Part shown: piece by piece, positions 16,017 through 24,177 of the stretch | Layout: each line of letters begins with the position of its first letter | Numbering within the stretch: position 1 is the stretch's first letter | Assembly (NCBI GenBank): GCA_041640715.1 | Contig: JBEPZU010000001.1 | Location: 124,001 to 188,000, forward strand | Length of the DNA: 64,000 bases | Source: DSFO01 sp041640715 | GTDB lineage: Archaea; Thermoproteota; Thermoprotei; Gearchaeales; Gearchaeaceae | Reading direction: 5' to 3' | The notes under the pieces: generated by a model | The model's input: the letters and a program-made list of their open reading frames with translations, nothing else | What the model was told of the DNA's origin: nothing | Databases searched by the model: none | Position numbers and translations under genes: made by a program

Positions 16017-17459
16017 ATGGGAAGACTAAAAGAATTAAATATAGAAGAGGATTTTGTATTCGGTTTTGATGATTTCATATTGCTTCCTTCTTATATTTCT
16101 ATAGAGCCAAGCGAAATTTCGCTTGCCACCAATTTCTCTTTAAACAATAAGCTAAACATCCCCTTTGTATCAGCTCCTATGGATACCGTTACTGAAGCAG
16201 AGATGGCTATAACTTTAGCTAGGAATGGAGGCATAGGAGTAATACATAGGAATTGTACTATCGAGGAACAACTAGCGCAGGTAAAGAAAGTGAAAAGGGC
16301 CGAGTCCTTCATAATAAAAGACGTAATTACCATATCTCCTGAAGCAACTGTGGGAGAAGCGTCTAAGCTAATGGAAGAACATGGTATCTCAGGACTTCCT
16401 GTAGTGGACGAGAATAACAAACTTGTTGGAATAATAACCGGCAGAGACGTACGTTTCACTTCTTTAGGACTAAAGGTAAAAGAAGCCATGACAAAAGACG
16501 TGATAGTAGCTAATGAGAGAGTGACCCCTGAAGAAGCCATAGATATGATGAGAAAATACAGGATAGAAAAATTACCCGTAGTAGATAAAGAAGGTAAGCT
16601 TGTAGGCTTGATAACTTATAAAGACGTAAGCCATCGGGGTCTTTATAAGGATGCTATTAGGGACGAACAAGGAAGACTAAAAGTGGCGGCTGCCATTTCT
16701 CCTTTTGATTTAGAAAGAGCTAAGGCTTTAGAAAAATACGTAGATGCCTTGGTAATAGATGTAGCCCATTTTCATAATGAGAATGTAATCTCTGCTACAA
16801 AGAACATCATCCAAAACGTATCTTGCGATGTAGTAATAGGCAATCTCGGTTCAAAAGAAGGAATTTTGGATTCTTTGTCTAAGTTAGATAAAGTAGCAGG
16901 GCTCAGAGTTGGTATAGGTAGTGGATCTGTATGTATTACTACTCAAATTACTCATGCCGGCTCCCCAACGCTTTATGCTGTAGCGGTTGCTAAAGAAGCT
17001 CTAGAAATGTTAGGGCTTGACATTCCTATAATCGCAGATGGAGGAATTAGAAACGCTGGAGATATCGCGATATCTATAGCCTTTGGTGCTTCGTGCGTAA
17101 TGATGGGTTATATGTTTGCTGCCTGTAAAGAAAGTCCTGCTCCTCTTATGATGATGGGTGGAAGATACTATAAGCTCCATAGAGGTATGGGAAGCGTTAG
17201 CGCGAGACAAAAGAGGTTAAGTATAGATCGTTACGCTAAGTTGCCAAAAGAGATAGCAGAAGGTACTGAAGCATGGATACCCTATAAAGGAGAGGCTTCA
17301 AGTGTAATAAAAGAACTTGCAGCAGCTTTAAGAGTTGCGATGGGTTATGCAGGAGCAAGGAATATTAAGGAACTTCAAACAAATGCAAAAGTTAAGCGCA
17401 TATCGGTGCATGCTTTTTCTAGAGCTTCAGATCTTTTGTTCCCTGGAGAAACTAGATAA
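16017..17459 (+). CDS. guaB: IMP dehydrogenase
   Basis: Oxidises IMP to XMP with NAD, the committed step to GMP. The 480 residues form a TIM barrel interrupted by two CBS domains (about residues 95-205). The active-site loop GSGSVCITT has the catalytic Cys near residue 306, the flap contains RYYKLHRGMGS, and IIADGGIRNAGDIA is the phosphate-binding region. It converges on the XPF gene, behind which lie both GMP synthase subunits, so the whole XMP-to-GMP route sits within 4 kb. The 3' end overlaps XPF by 33 bases. Confidence 0.97.
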   Translation: MGRLKELNIEEDFVFGFDDFILLPSYISIEPSEISLATNFSLNNKLNIPFVSAPMDTVTEAEMAITLARNGGIGVIHRNCTIEEQLAQVKKVKRAESFIIKDVITISPEATVGEASKLMEEHGISGLPVVDENNKLVGIITGRDVRFTSLGLKVKEAMTKDVIVANERVTPEEAIDMMRKYRIEKLPVVDKEGKLVGLITYKDVSHRGLYKDAIRDEQGRLKVAAAISPFDLERAKALEKYVDALVIDVAHFHNENVISATKNIIQNVSCDVVIGNLGSKEGILDSLSKLDKVAGLRVGIGSGSVCITTQITHAGSPTLYAVAVAKEALEMLGLDIPIIADGGIRNAGDIAISIAFGASCVMMGYMFAACKESPAPLMMMGGRYYKLHRGMGSVSARQKRLSIDRYAKLPKEIAEGTEAWIPYKGEASSVIKELAAALRVAMGYAGARNIKELQTNAKVKRISVHAFSRASDLLFPGETR

Positions 17460-18116
17460 ATTTTCTTCTTCGTTATATCTTTTATTTATTATTTCGAAAA
17501 TCTTCTTCGCTTTTGCGTCTCCTATAATTTTAGCTAAATCTTTTTCGCTTGCCGTAAATATGTTCTTTATAGTTTTGAAGTTATTCAATAATTTTTCTGA
17601 ACTCTTTGAACCGATTCCGGGCAAACTTTGCACGATGTATAATTGCCATTGTCTTAAGTCCTTTAACTGTGGGGGTTTTCCTTTAACCAGAGGGTATTCG
17701 TAGTTTGTTCTTTTCTTCTTTTTTGCAATCAAAGCTATGATATCTGCTGTTTCTTCTTTTTTCAAAGAATAGAATATTTTTATATCGTAATCAAGAGAAG
17801 CCGATATCATGGCTCCTCTGAAAACATTTAAATTCTCTACGATCAAAGGTAGTTCTGTAAGATCTCCTTCTATTATTATGAGAGGAACCTCATAAGCCTC
17901 CTTTAATCTAATACACTGATCGAATAATCTACCATCATAGATGGATTTGACGAAATCTCTTAGAGTTTTCCTTTCTATAGCTATAGTATCCGAGATGAGA
18001 TAATCTGCAACAGGAAGTTGTCTAAATTTTATCGAAACTCCCCTCTTGACTAAGAGCTCTGGTATTTCAGAATTTCTTTCTCTTTCATCCACAATCACCA
18101 GAGGCTTTTCTTTCAT
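17427..18116 (-). CDS. xpf: XPF/Mus81-type structure-specific endonuclease
   Basis: Nuclease for branched and flap DNA in repair and replication-fork processing. The 229 residues are the short form without helicase, typical of Crenarchaea. An N-terminal nuclease domain has VDERERNSEIPELL and the catalytic signature AIERKTLRDFVKSIYDGRLF near residue 50; a C-terminal tandem helix-hairpin-helix domain includes QSLPGIGSKSSEKLLNNF. The usual C-terminal PCNA-binding peptide is not obvious. The start overlaps the GMP synthase glutaminase subunit by 4 bases, and the 3' end overlaps converging guaB by 33 bases. Confidence 0.94.
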   Translation of the reverse strand: MKEKPLVIVDERERNSEIPELLVKRGVSIKFRQLPVADYLISDTIAIERKTLRDFVKSIYDGRLFDQCIRLKEAYEVPLIIIEGDLTELPLIVENLNVFRGAMISASLDYDIKIFYSLKKEETADIIALIAKKKKRTNYEYPLVKGKPPQLKDLRQWQLYIVQSLPGIGSKSSEKLLNNFKTIKNIFTASEKDLAKIIGDAKAKKIFEIINKRYNEEENLSSFSREQKI

Positions 18117-18673
18117 TTTATATTCAAAAAGTTTGACAATAAACTAGAGCCGTATTCTGTATGGTCTACTTCGGGATGGAATAAGACTGCATATATTTTC
18201 TTTTCTTTATGTTTGACGGCTTCAACGTAACCTTTTTCTGCAAAAGCCAATGCTATTAGCTCCTCAGGTATTTTGCTTATCGTATCATTATGACTCTCCC
18301 ATGCTGTGAAAACATTAGGGATCCCTTTGAATATCTCATCTTCTTCTTTCACTATTACCTTTTGAGGACCAAAAGAAGGAGAAGTGCTTGTCAATTCTCC
18401 GCCTAAAGCTAAGCATATTGCTTGAAATCCAAGGCAAATGCCCAATATTGGTCCTTTAAATTTCTTGATCAAATTTTCGATTAGCCTAATTTCTTTACTT
18501 CCTTTCTTTAACCTAGAAGGACCTCCTCCTATGATTACAGCATCGAACTCATTTGCTCTATCGACATTTTCGAGAGGTAAGAGAGTAGCTTCATAGCCTA
18601 ATTCTTTAACCCTTCGCAATATTAGATGATTATATTGACCGCGAGGCCCTAGTATAAGTATTCTCTTATTCAT
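18113..18673 (-). CDS. guaAA: GMP synthase subunit A (glutamine amidotransferase)
   Basis: Hydrolyses glutamine and hands ammonia to the ATP-pyrophosphatase subunit for XMP to GMP conversion. The 186-residue class I amidotransferase carries the nucleophile elbow GICLGFQAICLALGG with the catalytic Cys near residue 80 and a C-terminal His-Glu pair in LFHPEVDHTEYG. The IIGGGPS stretch is the oxyanion region. In archaea the two GMP synthase halves are separate genes, as here. It overlaps guaAB by 8 bases and xpf by 4 bases, giving one three-gene operon. Confidence 0.95.
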   Translation of the reverse strand: MNKRILILGPRGQYNHLILRRVKELGYEATLLPLENVDRANEFDAVIIGGGPSRLKKGSKEIRLIENLIKKFKGPILGICLGFQAICLALGGELTSTSPSFGPQKVIVKEEDEIFKGIPNVFTAWESHNDTISKIPEELIALAFAEKGYVEAVKHKEKKIYAVLFHPEVDHTEYGSSLLSNFLNIK

Positions 18674-19853
18674 ATTCTATCGTAGCAGGCGGCTTAGGGG
18701 TTATGTCATAGTAGACTTGGGTTATTCTAGTGTCTTTCATTATTTCATTCACCAAATCTTCGAGAAGAGAGAGGTCTGGATCAGGTACGCTGGCAGTCAT
18801 GAAATCTTTGGTTTGCACAGCTCTTATCACTACAGCATATTTACCTGCAGGTCTTGGTTCTGATACTAAAACTGCTATTCTTGTATAATTCTTCAAAAAT
18901 TTGGGGAATGCTTTAATTATTTCTTCCTTATTTTTCAACAAAATTTCCTTTTCTTTATGATATATGCCTAGCATCTTAGAATATTCTCTAGCATCGCCTT
19001 TAACACCCGTGACCTTCTCGTAAAATTCAAAATTCTTGAACCCCCTTCCTCCTATTCCTGTTATGTTTTTAACTTCTTTGATGAATTCTATTATTTCTTT
19101 AGATGTTATCATTCTAGGTTTCTTAAATATCGCTAAAAAGCTTTGCGAAGCATCAATTTTTTCGAGCAATCCTTCGCATGCAGCGCTTATGTTTTTAAGT
19201 GCTTTTAACTTCTCCATTTCAACTTCTCCTACACATCTGATCAGTAACCCGGGTCCTGGAAAAGGTTGTCTATTTACAATTTCTTTGGGTATTCTAAAAT
19301 AATCCGCTATTGCCCTTACTTGATCTTTATATAAGTTTGCTAGGGGTTCTAATAATTTGAAGCCATATTTTTCTTCAGTTTTTATTCCTATCTGAGTTAA
19401 AACGTTATGCTGGGTTTTAATATTGCCTACTGTTTCTATCCAATCCGGAGCGATGGTGCCTTGAATTAAGAATTCTGCACCGACTTCCTTAACGATTTTT
19501 GATAAGACTTGATAGAACACTTCCCTAAATATTTTCCTTTTTTCTTCAGCATCTTTTTTATTCATTAATTCTTTGTAAAAGATTTCAGAAGCATCATATA
19601 CTTGAACTCCTAATCCTATTGTTTCAAGTAAAACTTTATTTTTTTCTATTTCTCCATCTCTCATGAAACCAGTATCTATCATATAAGCTTTGAGATTATC
19701 CCCAACTGCTAACCATGCAAGATAGCTAGCGACTGTGCTATCCACACCGCCTGATACAGCAGCGACTATTTTCTTATTTTCAACAGTCTTTTTAATCGAG
19801 TTAACTAAATCTTCTACGAAATCTTCAACCTTTCTTCCGTATATTTTCATCAC
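18666..19853 (-). CDS. guaAB: GMP synthase subunit B (ATP pyrophosphatase)
   Basis: Activates XMP with ATP and aminates it to GMP. The 395 residues start with an ATP-PPase domain (VAAVSGGVDSTVASYLAW), include IQGTIAPDWIE and NRQPFPGPGL, and end with the dimerisation domain (RAVQTKDFMTA, KPPATIEYE). It is about 85 residues longer than the roughly 310 residues usual for archaeal GuaAB. The extra part is around residues 230-320, where a charged helical stretch separates the PPase and the C-terminal motif. Two start codons, ATG 19853 and 19850, are equally possible. Confidence 0.95.
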   Translation of the reverse strand: MMKIYGRKVEDFVEDLVNSIKKTVENKKIVAAVSGGVDSTVASYLAWLAVGDNLKAYMIDTGFMRDGEIEKNKVLLETIGLGVQVYDASEIFYKELMNKKDAEEKRKIFREVFYQVLSKIVKEVGAEFLIQGTIAPDWIETVGNIKTQHNVLTQIGIKTEEKYGFKLLEPLANLYKDQVRAIADYFRIPKEIVNRQPFPGPGLLIRCVGEVEMEKLKALKNISAACEGLLEKIDASQSFLAIFKKPRMITSKEIIEFIKEVKNITGIGGRGFKNFEFYEKVTGVKGDAREYSKMLGIYHKEKEILLKNKEEIIKAFPKFLKNYTRIAVLVSEPRPAGKYAVVIRAVQTKDFMTASVPDPDLSLLEDLVNEIMKDTRITQVYYDITPKPPATIEYE

Positions 19854-19883
19854 TATCTTATTGGTAATATTTTTTTATCTTTA

Positions 19884-20780
19884 TCATAATAACGTTGTTA
19901 TAATGGTTTCTTTTTCCCCTATCACTACTGTATGTTCTTCCTGTGCTACCATACCATTGGTTTCTTCTATGAGGACATTGTACCCTATAACCTCTCCTTT
20001 TTCGATTAGCGTCATCAAAGCCTTTTTGATTTTATTCGTATCGATCTCTTTTTGATACCAACGAAGACAAAAGGGAAGTTGAAATCTCTCTTTCCAGATC
20101 CTAGCAAGAAATCTCTCTACTTCTTTATCTTTGTATTTGACTTGTTTTTTTAAAGAAAATATTCTGATGTCTGCAGAATCATAGACATATCCTTTACCGT
20201 TTGTTAGGAAAGGTTCAACAGCGTAAACTTCAAAGGGTTTTATCACGACCTCATAGCCGTCATCATAATTTGGTATGCTCTTTCCAGCATGTAAAAGGTT
20301 TCTTTTGATCAAATGACCGGCTAAATTCTTTACCGGGTTAAAACCATGAAGCTTTGCAACGCTCTCTATTATTTTGCCCACTTTATTAGTTGTAATCCCA
20401 GCTTTCATGTTATCTATCGCGTTTTTTAAGGCTTTCTTCGTGGCATCAACGAGCGCGTTATATTTATCATCGAAGGAAATCGTTGTTGCGGCATCTGCGA
20501 TGTATCCTTTTATATGCACCCCTACGTCTAATTTAGCTATTGATTTGTTTGGAATAACACGTTCTTCGTTTTCTTCCGCAGTATCATGTGCTGCGACATT
20601 GTTTATTGAAATGTTACAAGGAAAAGCCAAAGAACCTCCCTCGTTTAATATGAAGTTCTCTATTTTTTCACAAAGCTCTTTCAGGGATATTCCTACATGG
20701 ATTTTATCCCTGGCGAATTCCAAAGCTTTTGCAGCTATCTTTCCTGCTTTTATATAAAGCTCTAATTCTTCTTCTGTCAT
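19884..20780 (-). CDS. map: Methionine aminopeptidase, type II
   Basis: Removes the N-terminal methionine from new proteins. The 298 residues have the pita-bread fold with metal ligands in AKLDVGVHIKGYIADAATT (two Asp), the His of NLAGHLIKRNLLHAGKSIP, the Glu in VYAVEPFLTNG and the final Glu in MVAQEEHTVVI. The 60-residue insert between the last ligands marks the type II form of archaea and eukaryotes. It is divergent from rpoD with 42 bases between the start codons and lies 30 bases downstream of the guaAB start on the same strand. Confidence 0.96.
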   Translation of the reverse strand: MTEEELELYIKAGKIAAKALEFARDKIHVGISLKELCEKIENFILNEGGSLAFPCNISINNVAAHDTAEENEERVIPNKSIAKLDVGVHIKGYIADAATTISFDDKYNALVDATKKALKNAIDNMKAGITTNKVGKIIESVAKLHGFNPVKNLAGHLIKRNLLHAGKSIPNYDDGYEVVIKPFEVYAVEPFLTNGKGYVYDSADIRIFSLKKQVKYKDKEVERFLARIWKERFQLPFCLRWYQKEIDTNKIKKALMTLIEKGEVIGYNVLIEETNGMVAQEEHTVVIGEKETIITTLL

Positions 20781-20822
20781 TGATTAAATGTTTTTAAAGA
20801 GTAACTATTATTTCTTATTCAC

Positions 20823-21413
20823 ATGGAAGTTGAGATCTTGAAGAAAGATGATATAACAATTGAGCTTAATGTTAGTGATGTTTCTCCACAGTTCATGAAT
20901 TTGCTTAGAAGATGCTTAATAACACGCGTTCCTATCCTAGCTATAGACGATTTAATAATTATAGAAAATTCGTCAGTAATGTATGATGAAATGTTAGCTC
21001 ATAGAGTAGGCCTAATCCCTTTAAAAACTGATATTCTTTCTCTAAAAGAAGATACAATAGCCTATTTTAGGTGTGAAGTCTCGGCTGAGGAAGGCGATAG
21101 AATCGTATACTCCAAAGACTTGATATCCTCAGATCCCAACGTCGTTCCTGCTTATGATAATATTCCCATCGTCAAACTAGCTAAAGGTCAAAAGGTACAT
21201 TTTGAAGCTATAGCTAGAGTGAAAGAAGGATATGTTCATGCAAGATTTCAACCTGTCTCTGCTTGTGCTTATAAGCAGCTAGAAGATGGAAAGAGCTTTA
21301 TATTCAAATTCGATTCGACTGGTGTAAGTGAACCAGAGAAGATATTGATGAAGGGGATAGAAGTAATATTGAAAACCTACGATGAAATGTTGAAAATCTT
21401 TGAAAAAATTTGA
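20823..21413 (+). CDS. rpoD: DNA-directed RNA polymerase subunit D
   Basis: Alpha-like assembly subunit (Rpb3/alpha counterpart) of archaeal RNA polymerase that pairs with RpoL. The 196 residues show the family signature NLLRRCLITRVPILAIDD and AHRVGLIPLKTD. In many archaea a ferredoxin-like domain with Cys motifs follows the dimerisation domain. Here the chain goes straight from DPNVVPAYDNIPIVKLAKGQ to the C-terminal part and only two isolated Cys are present, so the Fe-S domain is absent. It starts the cluster rpoD-L18e-L13-S9-rpoN-eno-S2; the usual S13-S4-S11 genes are not upstream. Confidence 0.96.
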   Translation: MEVEILKKDDITIELNVSDVSPQFMNLLRRCLITRVPILAIDDLIIIENSSVMYDEMLAHRVGLIPLKTDILSLKEDTIAYFRCEVSAEEGDRIVYSKDLISSDPNVVPAYDNIPIVKLAKGQKVHFEAIARVKEGYVHARFQPVSACAYKQLEDGKSFIFKFDSTGVSEPEKILMKGIEVILKTYDEMLKIFEKI

Positions 21414-21416
21414 AGC

Positions 21417-21782
21417 ATGACTAAAGTAACAGGCCCTACGAATCCATTGCTTAGAAAGGAAATAAGATTTTTATACAAGAGCTATAAGACTAACGGAGCA
21501 CCCATATGGAAGTATGTGGCTGAGAAACTTTCTACTAGAAAAAGGGCTAGGTGTGTTGTAAACATATTGAAATTGAATAAAATGACCTCAGCTAATGACT
21601 TGGTTGTGGTCCCTGGTAAAGTACTTGGTTTTGGGTATATAGAGCATCCGATAATAGTAGCTGCGTATGCCTTTTCAAAAAGTGCCAAAGAGAAAATAGA
21701 AAAGAAAGGCGGTAAATGTTTGTCTTATAGGGAAATGATAGAACTCAATCCTAAAGGTACCAATATAAAAGTAATAACATGA
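21417..21782 (+). CDS. rpl18e: Ribosomal protein L18e
   Basis: Large-subunit protein of archaeal and eukaryotic ribosomes, relative of bacterial L15. The 121 residues include the start TGPTNPLLRKEIRFLYKSYK, the middle VVVPGKVLGFGYIEHPIIVA and the KIEKKGGKCLSYREMIELNP end, all typical. It follows rpoD after 3 bases and overlaps L13 by 4 bases, as in the conserved archaeal operon. Confidence 0.97.
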   Translation: MTKVTGPTNPLLRKEIRFLYKSYKTNGAPIWKYVAEKLSTRKRARCVVNILKLNKMTSANDLVVVPGKVLGFGYIEHPIIVAAYAFSKSAKEKIEKKGGKCLSYREMIELNPKGTNIKVIT

Positions 21783-22219
21783 ATCCTGAAACATTATACA
21801 TAGACGCAAGTGAGCAGATTGTTGGTAGACTAGCTTCTCATATAGCAAAACTACTCTTGAACGGTTATTCTGTAGTTGTTTTTAATGCGGAAAAAGCGGT
21901 CATTTCGGGCGATAAGAATATGATAGTAGAGAAATTTAAGCAAAGATATTCGAGGAGGACTTTGAAAAATCCTGAGAAATTAGGTCATAGAGAACCACGC
22001 ACGCCTCATGGGATTTTACGTAGAGCAATAAGAGGCATGCTACCTTATAAAAAAGCTAGAGGTAAGGAAGCTTATAAAAGGCTTAGGGTTTATTCAGGGC
22101 CTATAGAAATTTCTCAAGGGGCTAAATTAGTTAACTTTAATGACACTGATGCTTCAAGGCTTAAACATGGCTATGTTTATTTAGGTGAAATCGCTAAAAT
22201 GTTTGGTTGGAAAGGCTGA
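21779..22219 (+). CDS. rpl13: Ribosomal protein L13
   Basis: Early-assembling large-subunit protein. The 146 residues show IDASEQIVGRLASHIAKLLL at the N-terminus, NAEKAVISGDK, and the archaeal-type RTPHGILRRAIRGMLPYKKARGKEA segment. Length matches archaeal L13. The ATG overlaps the L18e stop by 4 bases and the stop TGA shares its A with the S9 ATG, so translation is coupled along the operon. Confidence 0.97.
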   Translation: MNPETLYIDASEQIVGRLASHIAKLLLNGYSVVVFNAEKAVISGDKNMIVEKFKQRYSRRTLKNPEKLGHREPRTPHGILRRAIRGMLPYKKARGKEAYKRLRVYSGPIEISQGAKLVNFNDTDASRLKHGYVYLGEIAKMFGWKG

Positions 22220-22626
22220 TGCCTCAAATAGTATTAGCTACGGGAAAGAGGAAAACAGCTGTAGCAAGAGCCACTGTTAAGTATCCAGGAAAGGGTAGAG
22301 TATTGATAAACAAAATCCCTTTGGAGCTCATTCAACCTTGGTTGGTAAAAAACATCATAGAAGAACCGTTTTTATTTTTACCAGAAAATTTAAGGTCTTC
22401 GATAGATGTAACAGTAAACGTAAAAGGCGGAGGTATTATGGGACAAGCCCAAGCTACTAGAATGGCTATCGCAAGAGCACTTTTAAGTTTGACGGGATCT
22501 GAAGAATTGAAAAAAATGTATCTCCAATACAATCCCTTTATGATAAAAGGAGATCCCAGGCAAGTTGAGCCAAAGAAACCAAGGGGCAAAAAAGCAAGAG
22601 CTAAAAGGCAGAAATCTTATAGATAG
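22219..22626 (+). CDS. rps9: Ribosomal protein S9
   Basis: Small-subunit head protein whose C-terminal tail reaches the P-site tRNA. From ATG 22219 it has 135 residues, starting MPQIVLATGKRKTAVARATV and ending with the basic KKARAKRQKSYR tail that is the hallmark of S9. An in-frame ATG four codons upstream (22207) is less likely because 22219 overlaps the L13 stop as TGATG and the protein then begins exactly as its relatives do. Confidence 0.97.
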   Translation: MPQIVLATGKRKTAVARATVKYPGKGRVLINKIPLELIQPWLVKNIIEEPFLFLPENLRSSIDVTVNVKGGGIMGQAQATRMAIARALLSLTGSEELKKMYLQYNPFMIKGDPRQVEPKKPRGKKARAKRQKSYR

Positions 22627-22628
22627 TT

Positions 22629-22916
22629 ATGCTAATACCAGTGAGATGTTTTACTTGTGGTTATCCTATAGCTAGATTTTGGGACGAATATAAGGAAAAG
22701 GTTAATAAGGGCGAAAATCCTGAAGAAGTTTTAAATAGTTTAAAAATTAAAAGGTATTGCTGTAGAAGAATGTTTCTATCTACTTTTGAATACATAGATG
22801 ATTTCTTGATGTATACAAAAGCGCAGGAAGAGTCCGATAAAAAAGAGCTAGAGAGCGGGTTAGAAGAAGATTTCGTGAAGAAAACAGGTAGAGGAAGGAG
22901 GCGAAAGGGGTATTAG
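22629..22916 (+). CDS. rpoN: DNA-directed RNA polymerase subunit N with extended tail
   Basis: Small zinc subunit (Rpb10 counterpart) that supports RpoD/RpoL assembly. Residues 1-65 are a classic RpoN: MLIPVRCFTCGYPIA with the CxxC pair at 7-10, then VKRYCCRR-like RYCCRRMFL with the second Cys pair at 43-44. The family normally ends near 66 residues. Here about 30 more residues follow, first acidic (EESDKKELESGLEEDF) then basic (KKTGRGRRRKGY). The adjacent rpoK, often next in this operon, is missing. The stop codon overlaps the presumed ATT start of enolase. Confidence 0.95.
   Translation: MLIPVRCFTCGYPIARFWDEYKEKVNKGENPEEVLNSLKIKRYCCRRMFLSTFEYIDDFLMYTKAQEESDKKELESGLEEDFVKKTGRGRRRKGY
22897..22901 (+). 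promoter_or_regulatory. Shine-Dalgarno sequence deciding the enolase start
   Basis: GGAGG lies inside the last codons of rpoN, 10 bases before ATT 22912-22914. It is the only strong ribosome-binding sequence near the N-terminus of enolase and points at ATT as the start. The ATT overlaps the rpoN TAG (ATTAG), a junction like the ATGA overlaps seen elsewhere in this operon. Confidence 0.55.
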
Positions 22917-24174
22917 TTCAGTAATAAAGGACATAAAGCTCAGAGTTATTTTCGATAGCAGAGGAGATAAGACAGTAGAAGCAGAGGTCATCACTGATTC
23001 AGCAAAAGGCATAGCTTCATCTCCAGCAGGAGCAAGTAAGAGCTCTTATGAAGTATTTAACTTACCTAACAGAAACTTAGAAGAGGCCATAAAGGAATTC
23101 AATGATAAAGTTAAGGAAAAACTCATTGGTTTAGATTCCTTTAAACAAGGATTCGTGGATTCAATATTATTGGAAAGCGATAATACTAGGCTTGAAAGAT
23201 TTGGAGCAGCTATAATCCTTTCTGTATCTATAGCTAACCTTAAAGCTGCTGCTTTATCAGCTAAAAAGAAATTATTTGAAATGATCAACCCAAAAACAAA
23301 TTATTCTCTACCATTACCGTTAGGAAATGTACTAGGAGGTGGTAAACATGCAAGAGGAAGATCTATCGATATACAAGAGGTACTAGTATTTTGCAAAGAT
23401 GCCGCTGATATATATGAGGCTATCGAGCTTAACATAGCTTTGCATAGAAAGCTTTTTAAGCTTTTATCTATAAACGACCCCAGTTTTGCAGGAGGTAAGA
23501 ATGATGAAGGTGCCTTAGTAACTAGAATTGGTATGAAGAAAGCTCTTTCTCTTGTAAAACAGGCTTCTAAGGAAATAAAAGAAGAAAAAGGCAAGGAAAT
23601 CGCCATAGGTTTAGATGTTGCGGCTTCTTCTCTGTGGGACGGTAAAAAATATAATTATTCACATGAAAATTTTTCTTTGAGCGAAAGGGAGCAACTAGAT
23701 TTCGTTTCAAGTCTAATAGAAGATTTCGGAGTATTTTACTTAGAGGATCCATTTAATGAAGATTCATTTGATTATTTCGCCGAACTTAATCAAAAATATA
23801 GTGATGTACTAATAGTTGGCGATGACCTTTATGCTTCTAATTCAGAAAGACTTAAGCTTGGCATTGAGAAGAAAGCTACAGATGCAATAATAATAAAGCC
23901 AAATCAAGTGGGTACTGTTACTGGGATCCTTAAAACTGTGAAGACTGCCTTAGAGAATGGGATTGAAATCATAGTGTCTCATAGATCTGGAGAGACAGAA
24001 GAAACCTTTATATCTCATTTGGCAGTAGCTTATGATGCTCCTTTAATAAAAAGTGGTACCATAGGCGGTGAGAGGATATCAAAGCTAAACGAGTTAATAA
24101 GAATATCAGAATATTTAGGCGAAAGGTCTTACTTATCCAATAAATTTAAATTAAAAGCTAAAGAAGAAAATTAA
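22912..24174 (+). CDS. eno: Enolase, apparent ATT start
   Basis: Interconverts 2-phosphoglycerate and phosphoenolpyruvate. From ATT 22912 the product is 420 residues. The N-terminal domain is intact (VIKDIKLRVIFDSRGDKTVE, then SSPAGASKSSYE), and the barrel has NVLGGGKHARGRSIDIQE, YLEDPFNEDSF, IIIKPNQVGTV with the catalytic Lys, and SHRSGETEETFI. The sequence is divergent from typical enolases but keeps catalytic and metal sites. The first ATG, GTG or TTG in frame is GTG 23155, 81 codons in, which would delete most of the N-terminal domain. ATT with its SD and rpoN overlap is therefore the likely start. Confidence 0.92.
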   Translation: MSSVIKDIKLRVIFDSRGDKTVEAEVITDSAKGIASSPAGASKSSYEVFNLPNRNLEEAIKEFNDKVKEKLIGLDSFKQGFVDSILLESDNTRLERFGAAIILSVSIANLKAAALSAKKKLFEMINPKTNYSLPLPLGNVLGGGKHARGRSIDIQEVLVFCKDAADIYEAIELNIALHRKLFKLLSINDPSFAGGKNDEGALVTRIGMKKALSLVKQASKEIKEEKGKEIAIGLDVAASSLWDGKKYNYSHENFSLSEREQLDFVSSLIEDFGVFYLEDPFNEDSFDYFAELNQKYSDVLIVGDDLYASNSERLKLGIEKKATDAIIIKPNQVGTVTGILKTVKTALENGIEIIVSHRSGETEETFISHLAVAYDAPLIKSGTIGGERISKLNELIRISEYLGERSYLSNKFKLKAKEEN

Positions 24175-24177
24175 TAT

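Noticed and set aside
23155..24174. Enolase beginning at GTG 23155
   Set aside because: This start would remove the conserved N-terminal domain, which is intact upstream in the same frame.
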